Shown piece after piece: positions 1 through 8,872 of a stretch of 64,000 nucleotides of DNA. The translations under genes and the position numbers were made by a program. The notes under the pieces are model-generated. The model ran no database searches and had not been told where the DNA came from. It was given only the letters and a program-made list of their open reading frames with translations. Positions within the stretch are counted from its first letter, which is position 1. Each line of letters begins with the position of its first letter. Source of the DNA: Burkholderiales bacterium (GTDB taxonomy: Bacteria > Pseudomonadota > Gammaproteobacteria > Burkholderiales > Burkholderiaceae_F); the NCBI GenBank assembly GCA_016716275.1, contig JADJWR010000002.1, positions 682,001 through 746,000 of the forward strand, given 5' to 3'.

Positions 1-671
1 TCCGACAGCGCGATCACGACCAGCGTCGGGTACGGCAGGTCGGCGCCGAAGCTGGTGAAGACCTGCTTGAACGAGGGGATCACGAAGTACATGATCACCG
101 CGGTGATCAGGATCGCAACCAGGATCACCATCACCGGATAGAACAGCGCCTTCTTGATCTTGCCCTTCAGCGCGAGCGTCTTTTCCTTGTACGTTGCCAG
201 GCGGTCGAGCAGCGTCTCCAGAATGCCCGCCTGCTCGCCGGCAGCCACCAGGTTGCAGAACAGCGGATCGAAGTACAGCGGGAACTTGCGAAAGGCCTGG
301 TTCAGGCTGGTGCCGGTCTCGACGTCGGCGCGGATGTCCATCAGCAGCCGCGACATCGACGGGTTGCCGTGGCCGCGCGCGATGATGTCGAAGCTCTGCA
401 TCAGCGGCACGCCGGCGCGCAGCATCGTCGACAGCTGGCGGGTGAAAATCGCCAGATCCTTCTCGCTGATCTTCCTGCTGCGCGAGAAGACCTGCTTCTT
501 GATCTTCGGCTTGGCGATCCCGCGCCGCCGCAGCGCCGCGGCCACCACCGATTCGCCGCCGGCCCGCATCTCGCCGCGCACGACCTTGCCGGTCTTGTCC
601 CGGCCTTCCCAAACGAACAGGGACTCTTGTACCGCGGCTGCGCGGGGCTTTGCGACTGCGCCTGTGGCCAT
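1..671 (-). CDS. pilC: Type IV pilus inner-membrane platform protein PilC (3' part missing)
   Basis: PilC is the polytopic inner-membrane platform on which the PilB and PilT ATPases act during pilus extension and retraction. About 223 N-terminal residues are visible; the gene runs off the left edge of the window. The reading frame starts at ATG 669-671. It shows the cytoplasmic GspF/PilC domain (FTRQLSTMLRAGVPL at about residues 62-76, GEQAG and the LETLLDRLATYKEK segment), then the first membrane span with VMVILVAILITAVIMYFVIP near residues 180-200. It lies 26 bp downstream of pilB on the same strand, the usual pilB-pilC order. Identification is secure; only the C-terminal half cannot be checked. 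Confidence 0.95.
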   Translation of the reverse strand, partial: MATGAVAKPRAAAVQESLFVWEGRDKTGKVVRGEMRAGGESVVAAALRRRGIAKPKIKKQVFSRSRKISEKDLAIFTRQLSTMLRAGVPLMQSFDIIARGHGNPSMSRLLMDIRADVETGTSLNQAFRKFPLYFDPLFCNLVAAGEQAGILETLLDRLATYKEKTLALKGKIKKALFYPVMVILVAILITAVIMYFVIPSFKQVFTSFGADLPYPTLVVIALS

Positions 672-697
672 ATCGTCTTCGACTCCGTGTTGCCGGC

Positions 698-2440
698 TCA
701 ATCGTTGGTGCAGCCGAGCACTTCCTCGAGCGAGGTGATGCCCTGCTTCACCTTGAGCAGGCCGGACTGCCGCAGGTTCCTCACGCCTTCGCGCTGCGCC
801 TGCTCGGCGATCTCGATCGAACTGCCGCCCCTGAGGATGATGTGCTGGATCGCCTCCGTCACCGGCATCACCTCGTAGATGCCGATCCGTCCCTTGTAGC
901 CGGATCCCTTGCACCGGTCGCAGCCGACGGCCTTGTACGGCATCCACGAACCGTCCAGGTCGGCGCGGGTGAAGCCGGCCGCGAGCAGGGCATCCGCGCC
1001 GAGTTCCGCGGTCTCCTTGCAGTTGCAGAGCCGACGTGCCAGCCGCTGCGCGGTGATCAGGATCACCGACGAGGCGATGTTGAAGGGCGGCACGCCCATG
1101 TTGGCAAGCCGGGTCAGGGTCGAAGGCGCATCGTTGGTATGCAGCGTCGACATGACCATGTGGCCGGTCTGCGCCGCCTTGACCGCGATGTCCGCCGTCT
1201 CCAGGTCGCGAATCTCGCCAACCATGATGATGTCCGGGTCCTGCCGCAGAAATGCGCGCATCGCGCTGGCGAAGGTCAGGCCGGCCTTTTCGTTGATGTT
1301 GACCTGGTTCATGCCGGCGATCTGGATTTCCGCCGGATCCTCGGCGGTCGAGATGTTCACGCCGGGCTGGTTCAGGATGCTCAGGCAGGTGTAGAGCGAC
1401 ACGGTCTTGCCGCTGCCGGTCGGCCCGGTCACCAGCACCATGCCGTACGGGCGCTTGATCGCATCGAGGAGAGTCGCTTTCTGTTCCGGCTCGTAGCCCA
1501 GCGCGTCGACGCCAAGCTTGGCCTGGCTCGGATCGAGGATCCGGACCACCACCTTCTCGCCGTACAGCGTGGGCAGGGTGCTGACCCGGAAGTCGATTGC
1601 CCGCTGGGCGCTGAGCGCCAGCTTCATCCGCCCGTCCTGCGGTACCCGCTTCTCCGAGATGTCGAGCTTGGAGAGCACCTTGATCCGCGTCACCAGCCGC
1701 TCCTTGATCGCCAGCGGTGGCTGTGTCACCTCGCGCAGAATGCCGTCGACGCGAAACCGGACGCGGTAGAACCTCTCGTAGGGTTCGAAGTGAAGGTCCG
1801 AAGCGCCGTCGCCGATCGCATCGAGGAGCAGCTTCTGCAGGAAACGCACGACCGGCGCATCGTCGATGTCGATCGCCGAATCGTCCTGCGTCGCTGAATC
1901 CGGCACTTCGGCCAGCAGTTCGCCGAAGTCGATGTCGTCGCCAACCAGTTTTTCAAGGGCTTTGCCGGCGCTCTGAAAGCTCGAGTCGATAATCTTCAGC
2001 AGCTTGTCGTGCTCGACGACGACGATCTCGAGCGCAAGCTGGGTCTGGAACTTGACCTGGTCAAGCGCCTGCACGTTGGTCGGATCGGACACGGCGACGG
2101 CAAGGCGGTTGCCCCGTTTGCGGATCGCCAGCACGCGCAACGAGCTGACCAGCTTCCGGTCGATGACGTCGCCGGGCAACTGGTCGGGATCGACTGCGGC
2201 CAGGTCGAGGAGCGGGTGGCCGAAGGTTTCGGCGGCGAAGCGCGCGATCTGGCTCGATTGCAGGCCGGTCGCCTCGGCTGCGCCGACCAGTTCGTCGATG
2301 AACAGCGTGTTCGACTGCGCCGCCTTGCGCGCCAGCGTCTCGGCGCGATCAGGCCGCAGCTTGCCTTGCTGTACCAGCGCGCGCGCCAGCCCGGTCAGCG
2401 AACTGGCGGCTACAACGGGATTCTGACTGACAGCGGACAC
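698..2440 (-). CDS. pilB: Type IV pilus assembly ATPase PilB
   Basis: PilB is the hexameric cytoplasmic ATPase that powers pilin polymerisation. The 580-residue protein has the family's usual length. It carries an N-terminal GspE/MshE-type domain, a linker with the SDLHFEPY motif near residue 210, Walker A GPTGSGKT at 339-346, and the Asp box/Walker B region DPDIIMVGEIRD near residue 405. A metal-binding Cys cluster (CNC ... CDRC) lies at about residues 473-515; the first pair is spaced C-x-C rather than C-x2-C. pilC follows 26 bp downstream. pilS and pilR, which in other bacteria control the pilin gene, lie 11 kb away in the same window. I looked for a sigma-54 promoter upstream and found none with correct -24/-12 spacing. 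Confidence 0.97.
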   Translation of the reverse strand: MSAVSQNPVVAASSLTGLARALVQQGKLRPDRAETLARKAAQSNTLFIDELVGAAEATGLQSSQIARFAAETFGHPLLDLAAVDPDQLPGDVIDRKLVSSLRVLAIRKRGNRLAVAVSDPTNVQALDQVKFQTQLALEIVVVEHDKLLKIIDSSFQSAGKALEKLVGDDIDFGELLAEVPDSATQDDSAIDIDDAPVVRFLQKLLLDAIGDGASDLHFEPYERFYRVRFRVDGILREVTQPPLAIKERLVTRIKVLSKLDISEKRVPQDGRMKLALSAQRAIDFRVSTLPTLYGEKVVVRILDPSQAKLGVDALGYEPEQKATLLDAIKRPYGMVLVTGPTGSGKTVSLYTCLSILNQPGVNISTAEDPAEIQIAGMNQVNINEKAGLTFASAMRAFLRQDPDIIMVGEIRDLETADIAVKAAQTGHMVMSTLHTNDAPSTLTRLANMGVPPFNIASSVILITAQRLARRLCNCKETAELGADALLAAGFTRADLDGSWMPYKAVGCDRCKGSGYKGRIGIYEVMPVTEAIQHIILRGGSSIEIAEQAQREGVRNLRQSGLLKVKQGITSLEEVLGCTND

Positions 2441-2537
2441 GTTGACCCTGCAAGAAGTGGCGAATGCTCGGTTGCCGGCGCAAAGTACCGCCGATCAACG
2501 GCGCTTCGACGGTAGTGAGGACCCACGAAGCGAGAAA

Positions 2538-2566
2538 ATAGTGCCCACCTGGCATGCATTTGTAAA
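2538..2566 (-). promoter_or_regulatory. Candidate sigma-70 promoter for pilBC
   Basis: On the minus strand TTTACA (5 of 6 matches to TTGACA, at 2561-2566) is followed after 17 bp by CACTAT (3 of 6 matches to TATAAT, at 2538-2543). It lies about 100 bp upstream of the pilB start. The -10 match is weak, so this is only a candidate. Confidence 0.3.
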
Positions 2567-2600
2567 GCACACGAATGGCGGCCACAGCTCGGGAAACGGC

Positions 2601-3899
2601 CTAATCCGTCCCGCGTAGGCCGGCCCCGGCAGCCCCCGTGCTGACCAGACGCACGTTGCGCACCGCGTGCTCGTCGGTCTGAATGATCTCGGCGATGCAG
2701 TCGGAGTAGCGGATGCAGCAGGGAGCTTCCGGGATCTCCTCGAGCTGCTCGAGCAGCAATCCGTTCAGGGTCCTCGGGCCGTCGAGAGGAAAGTGCAGAT
2801 GCAACCGACGATTCAGGGCACGCAGCGAGATGCTTCCGTCGACCACCACCTGGCCGTCCGCGGCCCACTGCACGGCGGCGGTACTGCTGCCGGGCGCCTG
2901 CGTGGTGAACTCGCCGACGATCTCCTCGACGATATCCTCCAGTGTCACCAGGCCACGCACGTCACCGTACTCGTCGACAACCAGACCGACACGCTGGCGG
3001 TTGTCCTGGAACAGCTGCAGCTGCTGCAGAAGCGGCGTGCCGGTCGGGATGTAGTAGGGCGGGACCAGTCTGTCGCGTATCTGTTCGGCCGTCAGCGCTG
3101 CGGCACCAAGCAGCGGCAGCAGCTTGCGCACATGAAGGATGCCGATCACCCTGGCGATATCGCCGTCGAACACCGGCAGTTTGTTGTGATAGCAGGTCGT
3201 CAGCTGCCGGCCAATGGCTTCCGGCGGTTCCGAGACATCGAGCCCCTCGATCCTGGCGCGCGGCGTCATCACGTCGTCGACGGTCAACTGCTCGAGGTCG
3301 AACAGATTGAGCAGGATGCTGCGATGCTTTGACGGGATGAAGCTGCCGCCCTCGAGGACGATCGTCCGCAGTTCCTGCGGCGTCAGCCGGGTCGCATCGG
3401 CGCTGCTGCGCTGGCGCACGCGCAGAATCCTCAGCACCGTGCCGACAAACAGATTGACGAACCAGACAAGCGGCGTGGAAAGCTTCAGCAGCAGCGCCAG
3501 CACGAAGCTGGCGGGCAGGGCGACGCGCTCGGGGTGAGTTGCCCCGATGACCTTCGGCGTGATCTCGGCAAAGACGAGCAGGACGAAAGTCAGCGAGCCT
3601 GCGGCGATCGCCAGCACCCAGTCGCCATGGCCGAAGTAGTGAATGGCAAGCGCGGTGACCAGCGTCGCCAGGATGTTGTTTACGAGGTTGTTGCCGAGCA
3701 GGATGACGCCGAGAAGACGATCGGTCCGGTCGAGCAGGAACTGCGTGAGGTGGGCGGCGCGGCTGCCTTCCCGCGCTAGGTGCCTGAGCCGCAGACGGCT
3801 CACCGCCATCATGGCGGTCTCTGCCATCGAGAAGAATGCCGACAGCAGCAGCAGGCCAACGAGCGCAAGGAACTGCGCCCATAGAGGGAAACTTTCCAA
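2601..3899 (-). CDS. CNNM/DUF21 - CBS domain - CorC/HlyC membrane protein (CorB/YfjD-like)
   Basis: This is a 432-residue integral membrane protein of the CNNM/CorB family, proposed to export Mg2+ or other divalent cations. The N-terminal DUF21 domain has about four hydrophobic segments (near residues 8-30, 60-88, 95-112 and 128-160) and the GNNLVNN motif. A CBS pair follows (about 205-330, including VDDVMTPRARIEGLD and VDEYGDVRGLVTLEDIVEEIVGE in short pieces), then the C-terminal CorC_HlyC domain. In gammaproteobacteria the homologue yfjD sits beside ypjD and ffh; here those two are 8 kb away. The domain assignment is firm. The transported ion is inferred from the family only. Confidence 0.9.
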   Translation of the reverse strand: MESFPLWAQFLALVGLLLLSAFFSMAETAMMAVSRLRLRHLAREGSRAAHLTQFLLDRTDRLLGVILLGNNLVNNILATLVTALAIHYFGHGDWVLAIAAGSLTFVLLVFAEITPKVIGATHPERVALPASFVLALLLKLSTPLVWFVNLFVGTVLRILRVRQRSSADATRLTPQELRTIVLEGGSFIPSKHRSILLNLFDLEQLTVDDVMTPRARIEGLDVSEPPEAIGRQLTTCYHNKLPVFDGDIARVIGILHVRKLLPLLGAAALTAEQIRDRLVPPYYIPTGTPLLQQLQLFQDNRQRVGLVVDEYGDVRGLVTLEDIVEEIVGEFTTQAPGSSTAAVQWAADGQVVVDGSISLRALNRRLHLHFPLDGPRTLNGLLLEQLEEIPEAPCCIRYSDCIAEIIQTDEHAVRNVRLVSTGAAGAGLRGTD

Positions 3900-3945
3900 C
3901 TAGCAGCTCCCGCGGGCCAGACAGCCTACAGGGGCAAGGAAGGAA

Positions 3946-4023
<78 letters not shown>

Positions 4024-4086
4024 ACGCTGCAGGGCCGGCCGTCAACAGCGAAGCCGTCCCGCACGATTGCCACGACCGCCGCCGAG

Positions 4087-5088
4087 TCAGCGATCACGGT
4101 CCAGCGCAAAGAAAATCAAGTCTAACAAAGATTCCTTGAACGCCGACGGCGGCAACCGGCGCACTTCTGCGACGGCGCGGGCAGATTCGTCGGCGGCGCG
4201 GCTGCGGACATAGGCGATCGAGCCGTTGCTCTGCACGATCCGGGCGATCTCCGCGAAGTCTCCGCCTCCTTCGCGGACCGCCGTTTCGATGCGATGCCGC
4301 TGGCTGTTGTCGGCGCAGCGCATCGCATGGATCAGCGGCAACGTGACCTTGCCTTCGCGCAGGTCGTCGCCGAGCCGCTTGCCGATCTCCTCGACCTGAC
4401 CCGAATAGTCGAGCACGTCGTCGACCATCTGAAAGGCGATACCGAGGCCGGCCCCGTAGCGTGCCGCTGCTTCCTCGAGACCGGCGTCGGCACCAGCGAT
4501 CACCGCGGCGATGCGGGCGGCCGCCTCGAACAGTGCCGCGGTCTTCCGTCCGACCACCTCGAGGTACCGCTGCTCGTCGACCGAGGGGTCGTGCACGTTC
4601 ATCAGCTGCAGCACCTCGCCCTCGGCGATCCGGTTGGTCGCGTCCGAGAGGATGCGCATCACGCGCATCTCGCCGACGTCGACCATCATCTGGAACGAAC
4701 GGGAATAGAGGAAGTCGCCGACCAGCACGCTCGCCGCGTTGCCGAAGTGTGAATTCGCCGTCGCGCGTCCGCGGCGCAGTTCGGATTCGTCCACCACATC
4801 GTCGTGAAGCAGTGTGGCCGTGTGAATGAACTCGATCACCGCCGCCAGCAGCACGTGGGCGTCGCCGCGGTAGCCAAGGGCGCGCGCGACAAGCAGCAGG
4901 ACAGCCGGGCGGAGGCGTTTGCCGCCGGCAGCGATGATGTAGTCGGCAATGGTGCCGATCAGGGCGACGTCCGACGACAGGCGGCCGCGGATGGTGCGGT
5001 CGACCGAGCGCAGGTCCTCGGCGACGGGCGCCAGAATCTGCGGCAGCGATCGGGCGGCGGCGGCCGTTTGGGCCAGCACGGGCGTCAA
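4087..5088 (-). CDS. ispB: Octaprenyl diphosphate synthase (trans-isoprenyl diphosphate synthase)
   Basis: IspB extends farnesyl diphosphate with isopentenyl units to make the ubiquinone side chain. Both Asp-rich motifs are present: LLHDDVVDE (FARM) and FQMVDDVLDYSG (SARM), with GGKRLRP upstream. The frame stays open to 5328, but that extension reads as low-complexity Arg/Pro sequence and crosses a perfect TATAAT at 5126-5131. I therefore place the start at TTG 5086-5088 (333 residues, the family's usual size). GTG 5077-5079 is the alternative. Neither start has a good Shine-Dalgarno. The gene diverges from rplU, a common arrangement in proteobacteria. Function is secure; the exact start is not. 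Confidence 0.92.
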   Translation of the reverse strand: MTPVLAQTAAAARSLPQILAPVAEDLRSVDRTIRGRLSSDVALIGTIADYIIAAGGKRLRPAVLLLVARALGYRGDAHVLLAAVIEFIHTATLLHDDVVDESELRRGRATANSHFGNAASVLVGDFLYSRSFQMMVDVGEMRVMRILSDATNRIAEGEVLQLMNVHDPSVDEQRYLEVVGRKTAALFEAAARIAAVIAGADAGLEEAAARYGAGLGIAFQMVDDVLDYSGQVEEIGKRLGDDLREGKVTLPLIHAMRCADNSQRHRIETAVREGGGDFAEIARIVQSNGSIAYVRSRAADESARAVAEVRRLPPSAFKESLLDLIFFALDRDR

Positions 5089-5125
5089 GAGTCTGCTCGT
5101 CTGCGAACGTTGAGGCGGGAGCCGG

Positions 5126-5131
5126 ATTATA
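5126..5131 (-). promoter_or_regulatory. -10 element for ispB
   Basis: The minus strand carries a perfect TATAAT here. No convincing -35 box lies 16-18 bp upstream. The predicted transcript would begin near 5119, just upstream of the TTG/GTG start candidates for ispB, and this is the main reason for rejecting the longer reading frame. Confidence 0.5.
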
Positions 5132-5221
5132 GGTGCCCACCTGCACTGCCCCTGAACGTCCGCCGGACCCTGGCGGCGAGCTCGGACTGACGTGCACCGG
5201 GCGCTGTCGGATTCGGCCGGT

Positions 5222-5250
5222 TTGACAGCCGACCGGCAAGGCGCGAAAAT
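5222..5250 (+). promoter_or_regulatory. Promoter of rplU-rpmA
   Basis: A perfect TTGACA (5222-5227) is followed after exactly 17 bp by GAAAAT (5245-5250; 4 of 6 to TATAAT). It lies about 105 bp upstream of the rplU start and implies a leader of roughly 100 nt. It is one of the best sigma-70 promoters in the window, as expected for ribosomal protein genes. Confidence 0.65.
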
Positions 5251-5354
5251 GCCCGGCTTTCCAGAAGCTACCGAACCAGCCCGGCGATGGCCGCGGGGGC
5301 GAGGTTTACGGCCGGTGCGGGGTCCCAATGCCGCGTCGGCCCAGGACGAACATC

Positions 5355-5663
5355 ATGTACGCAGTGATCAAGACGGGCGGCAAACAGTACCGCGTCGCAG
5401 CGGGCGAGGCCATCAAGGTCGAGTCTCTCGGCGCCGAACCGGGCAGCGAGATCGTCTTCGAAGAAGTGCTGGCGGTCGGCGACGGCGGCGAGCTGCGCCT
5501 TGGCACGCCGCGGCTCGACGGGGTGACCGTCAGGGCGACCGTCGTCGGCCATGGCCGCCACCCCAAGGTGACAATCTTCAAGATGCGTCGCCGGAAACAC
5601 TTTCAGCATCATGCCGGACACCGGCAAAACTACACGGAAGTCCGTATCGACGCGATCGGCTGA
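5355..5663 (+). CDS. rplU: 50S ribosomal protein L21
   Basis: L21 binds 23S rRNA in the large subunit. The 102-residue protein starts MYAVIKTGGKQYRV, the canonical N-terminus. This fixes the start at ATG 5355 rather than an upstream in-frame ATG at 5328. The conserved C-terminal segment FKMRRRKHFQHHAGHRQ and the TEVRIDAIG end are present. It is followed 29 bp later by rpmA, the universal L21-L27 pair, and transcribed from the promoter at 5222-5250. Confidence 0.98.
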   Translation: MYAVIKTGGKQYRVAAGEAIKVESLGAEPGSEIVFEEVLAVGDGGELRLGTPRLDGVTVRATVVGHGRHPKVTIFKMRRRKHFQHHAGHRQNYTEVRIDAIG

Positions 5664-5692
5664 CCGGCGGGCATCGGGCACGGGGACAGGAA

Positions 5693-5950
5693 ATGGCACA
5701 CAAGAAAGCAGGCGGTTCGTCGCGCAACGGGCGCGACTCCCAGGCCAAGCGTCTCGGCGTCAAGGTTTTCGGCGGCGAGGCGATCAGCGCGGGGTCGATC
5801 ATCGTTCGCCAGCGCGGCACACAGTTCCATCCGGGCGACAACGTCGGTATCGGCCGCGACCATACGCTGTTCGCGAAGGCCGATGGGCAGGTCCGATTCG
5901 AGACGCGGGGTGAACAGAACCGGCGCACGGTCAGCGTCCAGACCAAGTAG
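5693..5950 (+). CDS. rpmA: 50S ribosomal protein L27
   Basis: L27 lies at the peptidyl-transferase centre of the large subunit. The 85-residue product starts MAHKKAGGSSRNGRDS with the family's basic N-terminus, and contains RLGVKVFGGE and the RQRGTQFHPGDNVG core. GGGGACAGG lies directly upstream as ribosome-binding site. It is the second gene of the rplU-rpmA transcript and is followed by an intrinsic terminator, so obgE may need read-through or its own promoter. Confidence 0.98.
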   Translation: MAHKKAGGSSRNGRDSQAKRLGVKVFGGEAISAGSIIVRQRGTQFHPGDNVGIGRDHTLFAKADGQVRFETRGEQNRRTVSVQTK

Positions 5951-5998
5951 AGCGCCGGTGCTTGCTGGCCGCAGGCCGGCGAGCGGGTCCAGGCGGTG

Positions 5999-6035
5999 AA
6001 GCCCTGTCGGTCGCTGGCAGGGCTTTTTTATTTTC
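5999..6035 (+). terminator. Rho-independent terminator between rpmA and obgE
   Basis: The 8-bp perfect stem AAGCCCTG (5999-6006)/CAGGGCTT (6018-6025) has an 11-nt loop and runs into a T-rich tract (TTTTTTATTTT). It ends the rplU-rpmA message 50 bp after the rpmA stop. Because obgE starts only 10 bp later, the terminator probably works partially, lowering obgE and proB relative to the ribosomal proteins. Confidence 0.85.
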
Positions 6036-6044
6036 TTGACTGAC

Positions 6045-7073
6045 ATGAAGTTCGTCGACGAAGCGCGCATCGAGGTGCAGGCCGGGCGAGGGGGGGACGG
6101 CTGCGCATCGTTCCGGCGCGAGAAGTTCATTCCGAAGGGCGGTCCGGACGGTGGTGACGGGGGGCGCGGCGGCAGCGTCTGGGCGGTGGCCGATCACAAC
6201 ATCAACACGCTGATCGAGTACCGCTACCAGCGCCGGATCGCTGCCGAAAACGGCGAACACGGCCGTGGCGCGGACTGCTACGGCGCGGCGGGGGAAGACG
6301 TCGAACTGCGTCTGCCGGTCGGCACCGTGGTCATCGACGAGGAAAGCGGCCACACCCTGGCGGACCTGGCGCGCAGCGGCCAGCGTGCTCTGCTGGCCAA
6401 GGGCGGCGCCGGGGGTCTTGGCAATCTCCACTTCAAGTCCAGCATCAATCGCGCGCCGCGGCAGAAGACGCCAGGCAAGCCCGGCGAGCACCTGCTCCTC
6501 AGACTCGAACTGAAAGTGCTGGCCGACGTGGGCCTGCTCGGCTTTCCCAACGCCGGCAAGTCGACCCTGATCGCGGCGGTGTCCAATGCGCGGCCAAAGG
6601 TCGCCGATTACCCGTTCACGACCCTGCATCCTCATCTGGGCGTCGTCCGGGTGGACGGAGATACCAGTTTCGTGATCGCCGACGTACCCGGCCTGATCGA
6701 GGGTGCCGCCGAGGGCGCCGGACTCGGCCACCGTTTCCTGCGGCATCTCGGCCGCACCCGTCTTCTGCTTCATGTGATCGACATCGCGCCGGTCGACTCG
6801 GCTGCCGATCCCGTGCGGCAGGCGCGTGCGCTGGCCGCCGAACTCAAGAAGTTCGACTCTCGACTGGCGGGCAAGACCCGGTGGATCGTCCTGAACAAGA
6901 TCGACCTGTGCGACGCGGCCTGCCGCGAACAGCGGCTGGCGGAGCTGCGCCGCCGTCTGCGCACCAAGGCACCGCTGTTCCTCGTCTCGGCAGCGACCGG
7001 TGAAGGCTGCCGGGAACTGATGCGCGAGGTTGGTCGCTACCTGGCAGGACACGCCGCAAGGGCAACTGAATGA
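6045..7073 (+). CDS. obgE: GTPase ObgE/CgtA
   Basis: ObgE is a ribosome-associated GTPase involved in 50S assembly and stress control. The 342-residue protein has the Gly-rich Obg fold (residues 1-159, e.g. GRGGDGCASFRREKF) and the G domain with P loop GFPNAGKST near residue 166. DVPGLIEGA (G3), NKIDL (G4) and SAATGEG (G5) follow. It lacks the extra C-terminal OCT domain, as in many proteobacteria. I chose ATG 6045 (MKFVDEARIEVQAG, the conserved start) over the TTG nine bases upstream. Its stop overlaps the proB start by four bases (ATGA), implying translational coupling. Confidence 0.97.
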   Translation: MKFVDEARIEVQAGRGGDGCASFRREKFIPKGGPDGGDGGRGGSVWAVADHNINTLIEYRYQRRIAAENGEHGRGADCYGAAGEDVELRLPVGTVVIDEESGHTLADLARSGQRALLAKGGAGGLGNLHFKSSINRAPRQKTPGKPGEHLLLRLELKVLADVGLLGFPNAGKSTLIAAVSNARPKVADYPFTTLHPHLGVVRVDGDTSFVIADVPGLIEGAAEGAGLGHRFLRHLGRTRLLLHVIDIAPVDSAADPVRQARALAAELKKFDSRLAGKTRWIVLNKIDLCDAACREQRLAELRRRLRTKAPLFLVSAATGEGCRELMREVGRYLAGHAARATE

Positions 7074-8194
7074 GCACCTTTGCCCCTGTGCAGGCGGCTC
7101 GCCGTGTGGTGATCAAGGTCGGCAGCAGCCTGGTGACCAACGAAGGTCGTGGCCTGGATCGCGCTGCGATAGCGCAGTGGGCGGAGCAGATCGCGTCGCT
7201 GCGAGCCTCGGGCAAGCAGGTGCTGCTGGTCTCGAGTGGTGCGATTGCCGAGGGGATGCAGCGACTCGGGTGGGCGCGTCGCCCGCGCGAGGTGCACGAG
7301 CTGCAGGCGGCGGCTGCGGTGGGACAGATGGGACTGGCGCAGGCGTACGAAAGCTGTTTCGCGGCGCTTGGCATCCGCACCGCGCAGATCCTGCTGACGC
7401 ATGCAGACCTGGCCGACCGGGCGCGCTACCTCAACGGGCGCTCGACGCTGTTCACGTTGCTCGAGCTCGGTGTGGTCCCGGTAATCAACGAGAACGACAC
7501 GGTGGTGACCGACGAGATCAAGTTCGGCGACAACGACACCCTGGCCGCACTGACCGCCAATCTGGTCGAAGCCGACGCGCTTGTCATCCTGACCGACCAG
7601 GCCGGGCTTTACAGCGCCGATCCGCGTCGTGAGCCGGCCGCGATCCTGCTGCAGGAGGTTCGCGCGGGGGATCCCCACCTGGAGGTCATCGCCGGCGGCA
7701 CGGGCAGCGCCTTCGCGCGCGGCGGGATGATCACCAAGGTTCTGGCCGCCAAGCGCGCGGCCCGCAGCGGTGCCCACACGGTCATCGCCAGCGGCCGGGA
7801 AAAGGACGTCCTGATCCGCCTGGCGGCGGGCGAGCCGCTCGGAACGCGTCTGCTGGCGGCGACCGAGGTGCTGACGGCACGCAAGCAATGGCTTGCCGAT
7901 CATCTGCAGGTCAAGGGATGGGTGCGAATCGACGACGGCGCGGCGCGCGCGCTCGTCTCCGAGCGCAAGAGCCTGCTGCCCATCGGGGTGGTCGAGGTGC
8001 ACGGGCATTTCGCCCGCGGTGACGTCATCACCTGCCTGAGCTCCGACCGGCGCGAGATCGCGCGCGGCCTGTCGAACTACAGCAGCGAGCAGGCGCAGCG
8101 GATCGCCGGCCGGCCGAGCGCTCAGATCGAATCAGTGCTCGGCTTCGTCGAGGAGCGCGAACTGATCCATCGCGACAATCTCGTCGTCCTCTGA
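7070..8194 (+). CDS. proB: Glutamate 5-kinase
   Basis: ProB phosphorylates L-glutamate at the gamma carboxyl, the first step of proline synthesis, in the cytoplasm. The 374-residue protein has the amino-acid kinase domain (VVIKVGSSLVT near residue 15, SSGAIAEG, the NENDTV motif near 145 and GGTGSAFARGGMITK) and a C-terminal PUA domain from about residue 280. The ATG overlaps the obgE stop (ATGA). proA is not in the window. Confidence 0.97.
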   Translation: MSTFAPVQAARRVVIKVGSSLVTNEGRGLDRAAIAQWAEQIASLRASGKQVLLVSSGAIAEGMQRLGWARRPREVHELQAAAAVGQMGLAQAYESCFAALGIRTAQILLTHADLADRARYLNGRSTLFTLLELGVVPVINENDTVVTDEIKFGDNDTLAALTANLVEADALVILTDQAGLYSADPRREPAAILLQEVRAGDPHLEVIAGGTGSAFARGGMITKVLAAKRAARSGAHTVIASGREKDVLIRLAAGEPLGTRLLAATEVLTARKQWLADHLQVKGWVRIDDGAARALVSERKSLLPIGVVEVHGHFARGDVITCLSSDRREIARGLSNYSSEQAQRIAGRPSAQIESVLGFVEERELIHRDNLVVL

Positions 8195-8216
8195 TCTCGA
8201 CGCCGGTCGAACGCCC

Positions 8217-8795
8217 TCAGAGTGGCGTTCGGTCGGCGCCGGCATCTTGCGGTGGTGCGGCTTCCGTCCCTTCGGCCGCGACCGCGGCCGAAGTCAGTGA
8301 CTTGCCGGCATGGCGGCGCGGCGCATGGAACACGTAGCGCGAAAGCTCGGACAACGCCTGCTGGTAGACCGCTCGCTTGAACTCGACCACCGCATCGAGC
8401 GGCACCCAGTAGGGGTGCCAGCGCCAGGCATCGAACTCGGGCTTTTCCGAGCGGCGCAGGCAGACGTCGCAGTCACGCGCGGTCAACCGCAGCAGGAACC
8501 AGATCTGCTTCTGGCCGCGGTAATTGCCCCGTAGCTCCCGCCGCATCCACTGCTCAGGAACGTCGTAGCGCAACCATTCGCGTGTACGGGCGACGATCCT
8601 CACCTGCGCAGCGCACAGGCCGATCTCCTCGTACAGTTCCCGGTACATCGCCTGCTCGGGCGATTCACCGTACTTGATGCCGCCCTGCGGGAACTGCCAG
8701 GAATGTTGCCTTACACGCTTGCCCCAGAAGACCTCGTTGCGCGGGTTCAGCAGGATGATGCCGACATTCGGGCGATAGCCTTCCTTGTCCAGCAT
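8217..8795 (-). CDS. rppH: RNA pyrophosphohydrolase RppH (Nudix)
   Basis: RppH removes pyrophosphate from 5'-triphosphate mRNA ends and so triggers RNase E-dependent decay. The 192-residue product begins MLDKEGYRPNVGI, the conserved N-terminus. The 23-residue Nudix box spans residues 38-60 (GGIKYGESPEQ ... REL-EE-GL). WLRYDVP and the PEFDAWRW segment follow. An upstream in-frame ATG at 8828 is rejected because it lies on the -10 element. The last 30 residues are Ala/Thr-rich and variable. It converges on proB and diverges from proS. Confidence 0.95.
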   Translation of the reverse strand: MLDKEGYRPNVGIILLNPRNEVFWGKRVRQHSWQFPQGGIKYGESPEQAMYRELYEEIGLCAAQVRIVARTREWLRYDVPEQWMRRELRGNYRGQKQIWFLLRLTARDCDVCLRRSEKPEFDAWRWHPYWVPLDAVVEFKRAVYQQALSELSRYVFHAPRRHAGKSLTSAAVAAEGTEAAPPQDAGADRTPL

Positions 8796-8826
8796 GCGAA
8801 CACCTGAAGCCTTATCATCTGCGGCC

Positions 8827-8832
8827 ATTATA
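8827..8832 (-). promoter_or_regulatory. -10 element for rppH
   Basis: A perfect TATAAT on the minus strand lies 31 bp before the rppH ATG at 8795. The implied leader is about 25 nt. No clear -35 box is visible in the 77-bp rppH-proS divergent region. Confidence 0.45.
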
Positions 8833-8872
8833 TGACCGCGCTTGTCGTGCGCGTGCGCGGAGACATGTTGCG

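Noticed and set aside
154..738. Plus-strand open frame overlapping pilC
   Set aside because: It is antisense to the well-supported PilC coding sequence and shows no domain.
2441..2600. Sigma-54 promoter for pilB (TGGGCAC ... CGC)
   Set aside because: The GG and GC elements are spaced 14 bp rather than the required distance, so it does not fit the -24/-12 pattern.
5089..5328. N-terminal extension of ispB
   Set aside because: It would cross the perfect TATAAT at 5126-5131 and adds 80 low-complexity residues absent from the family.
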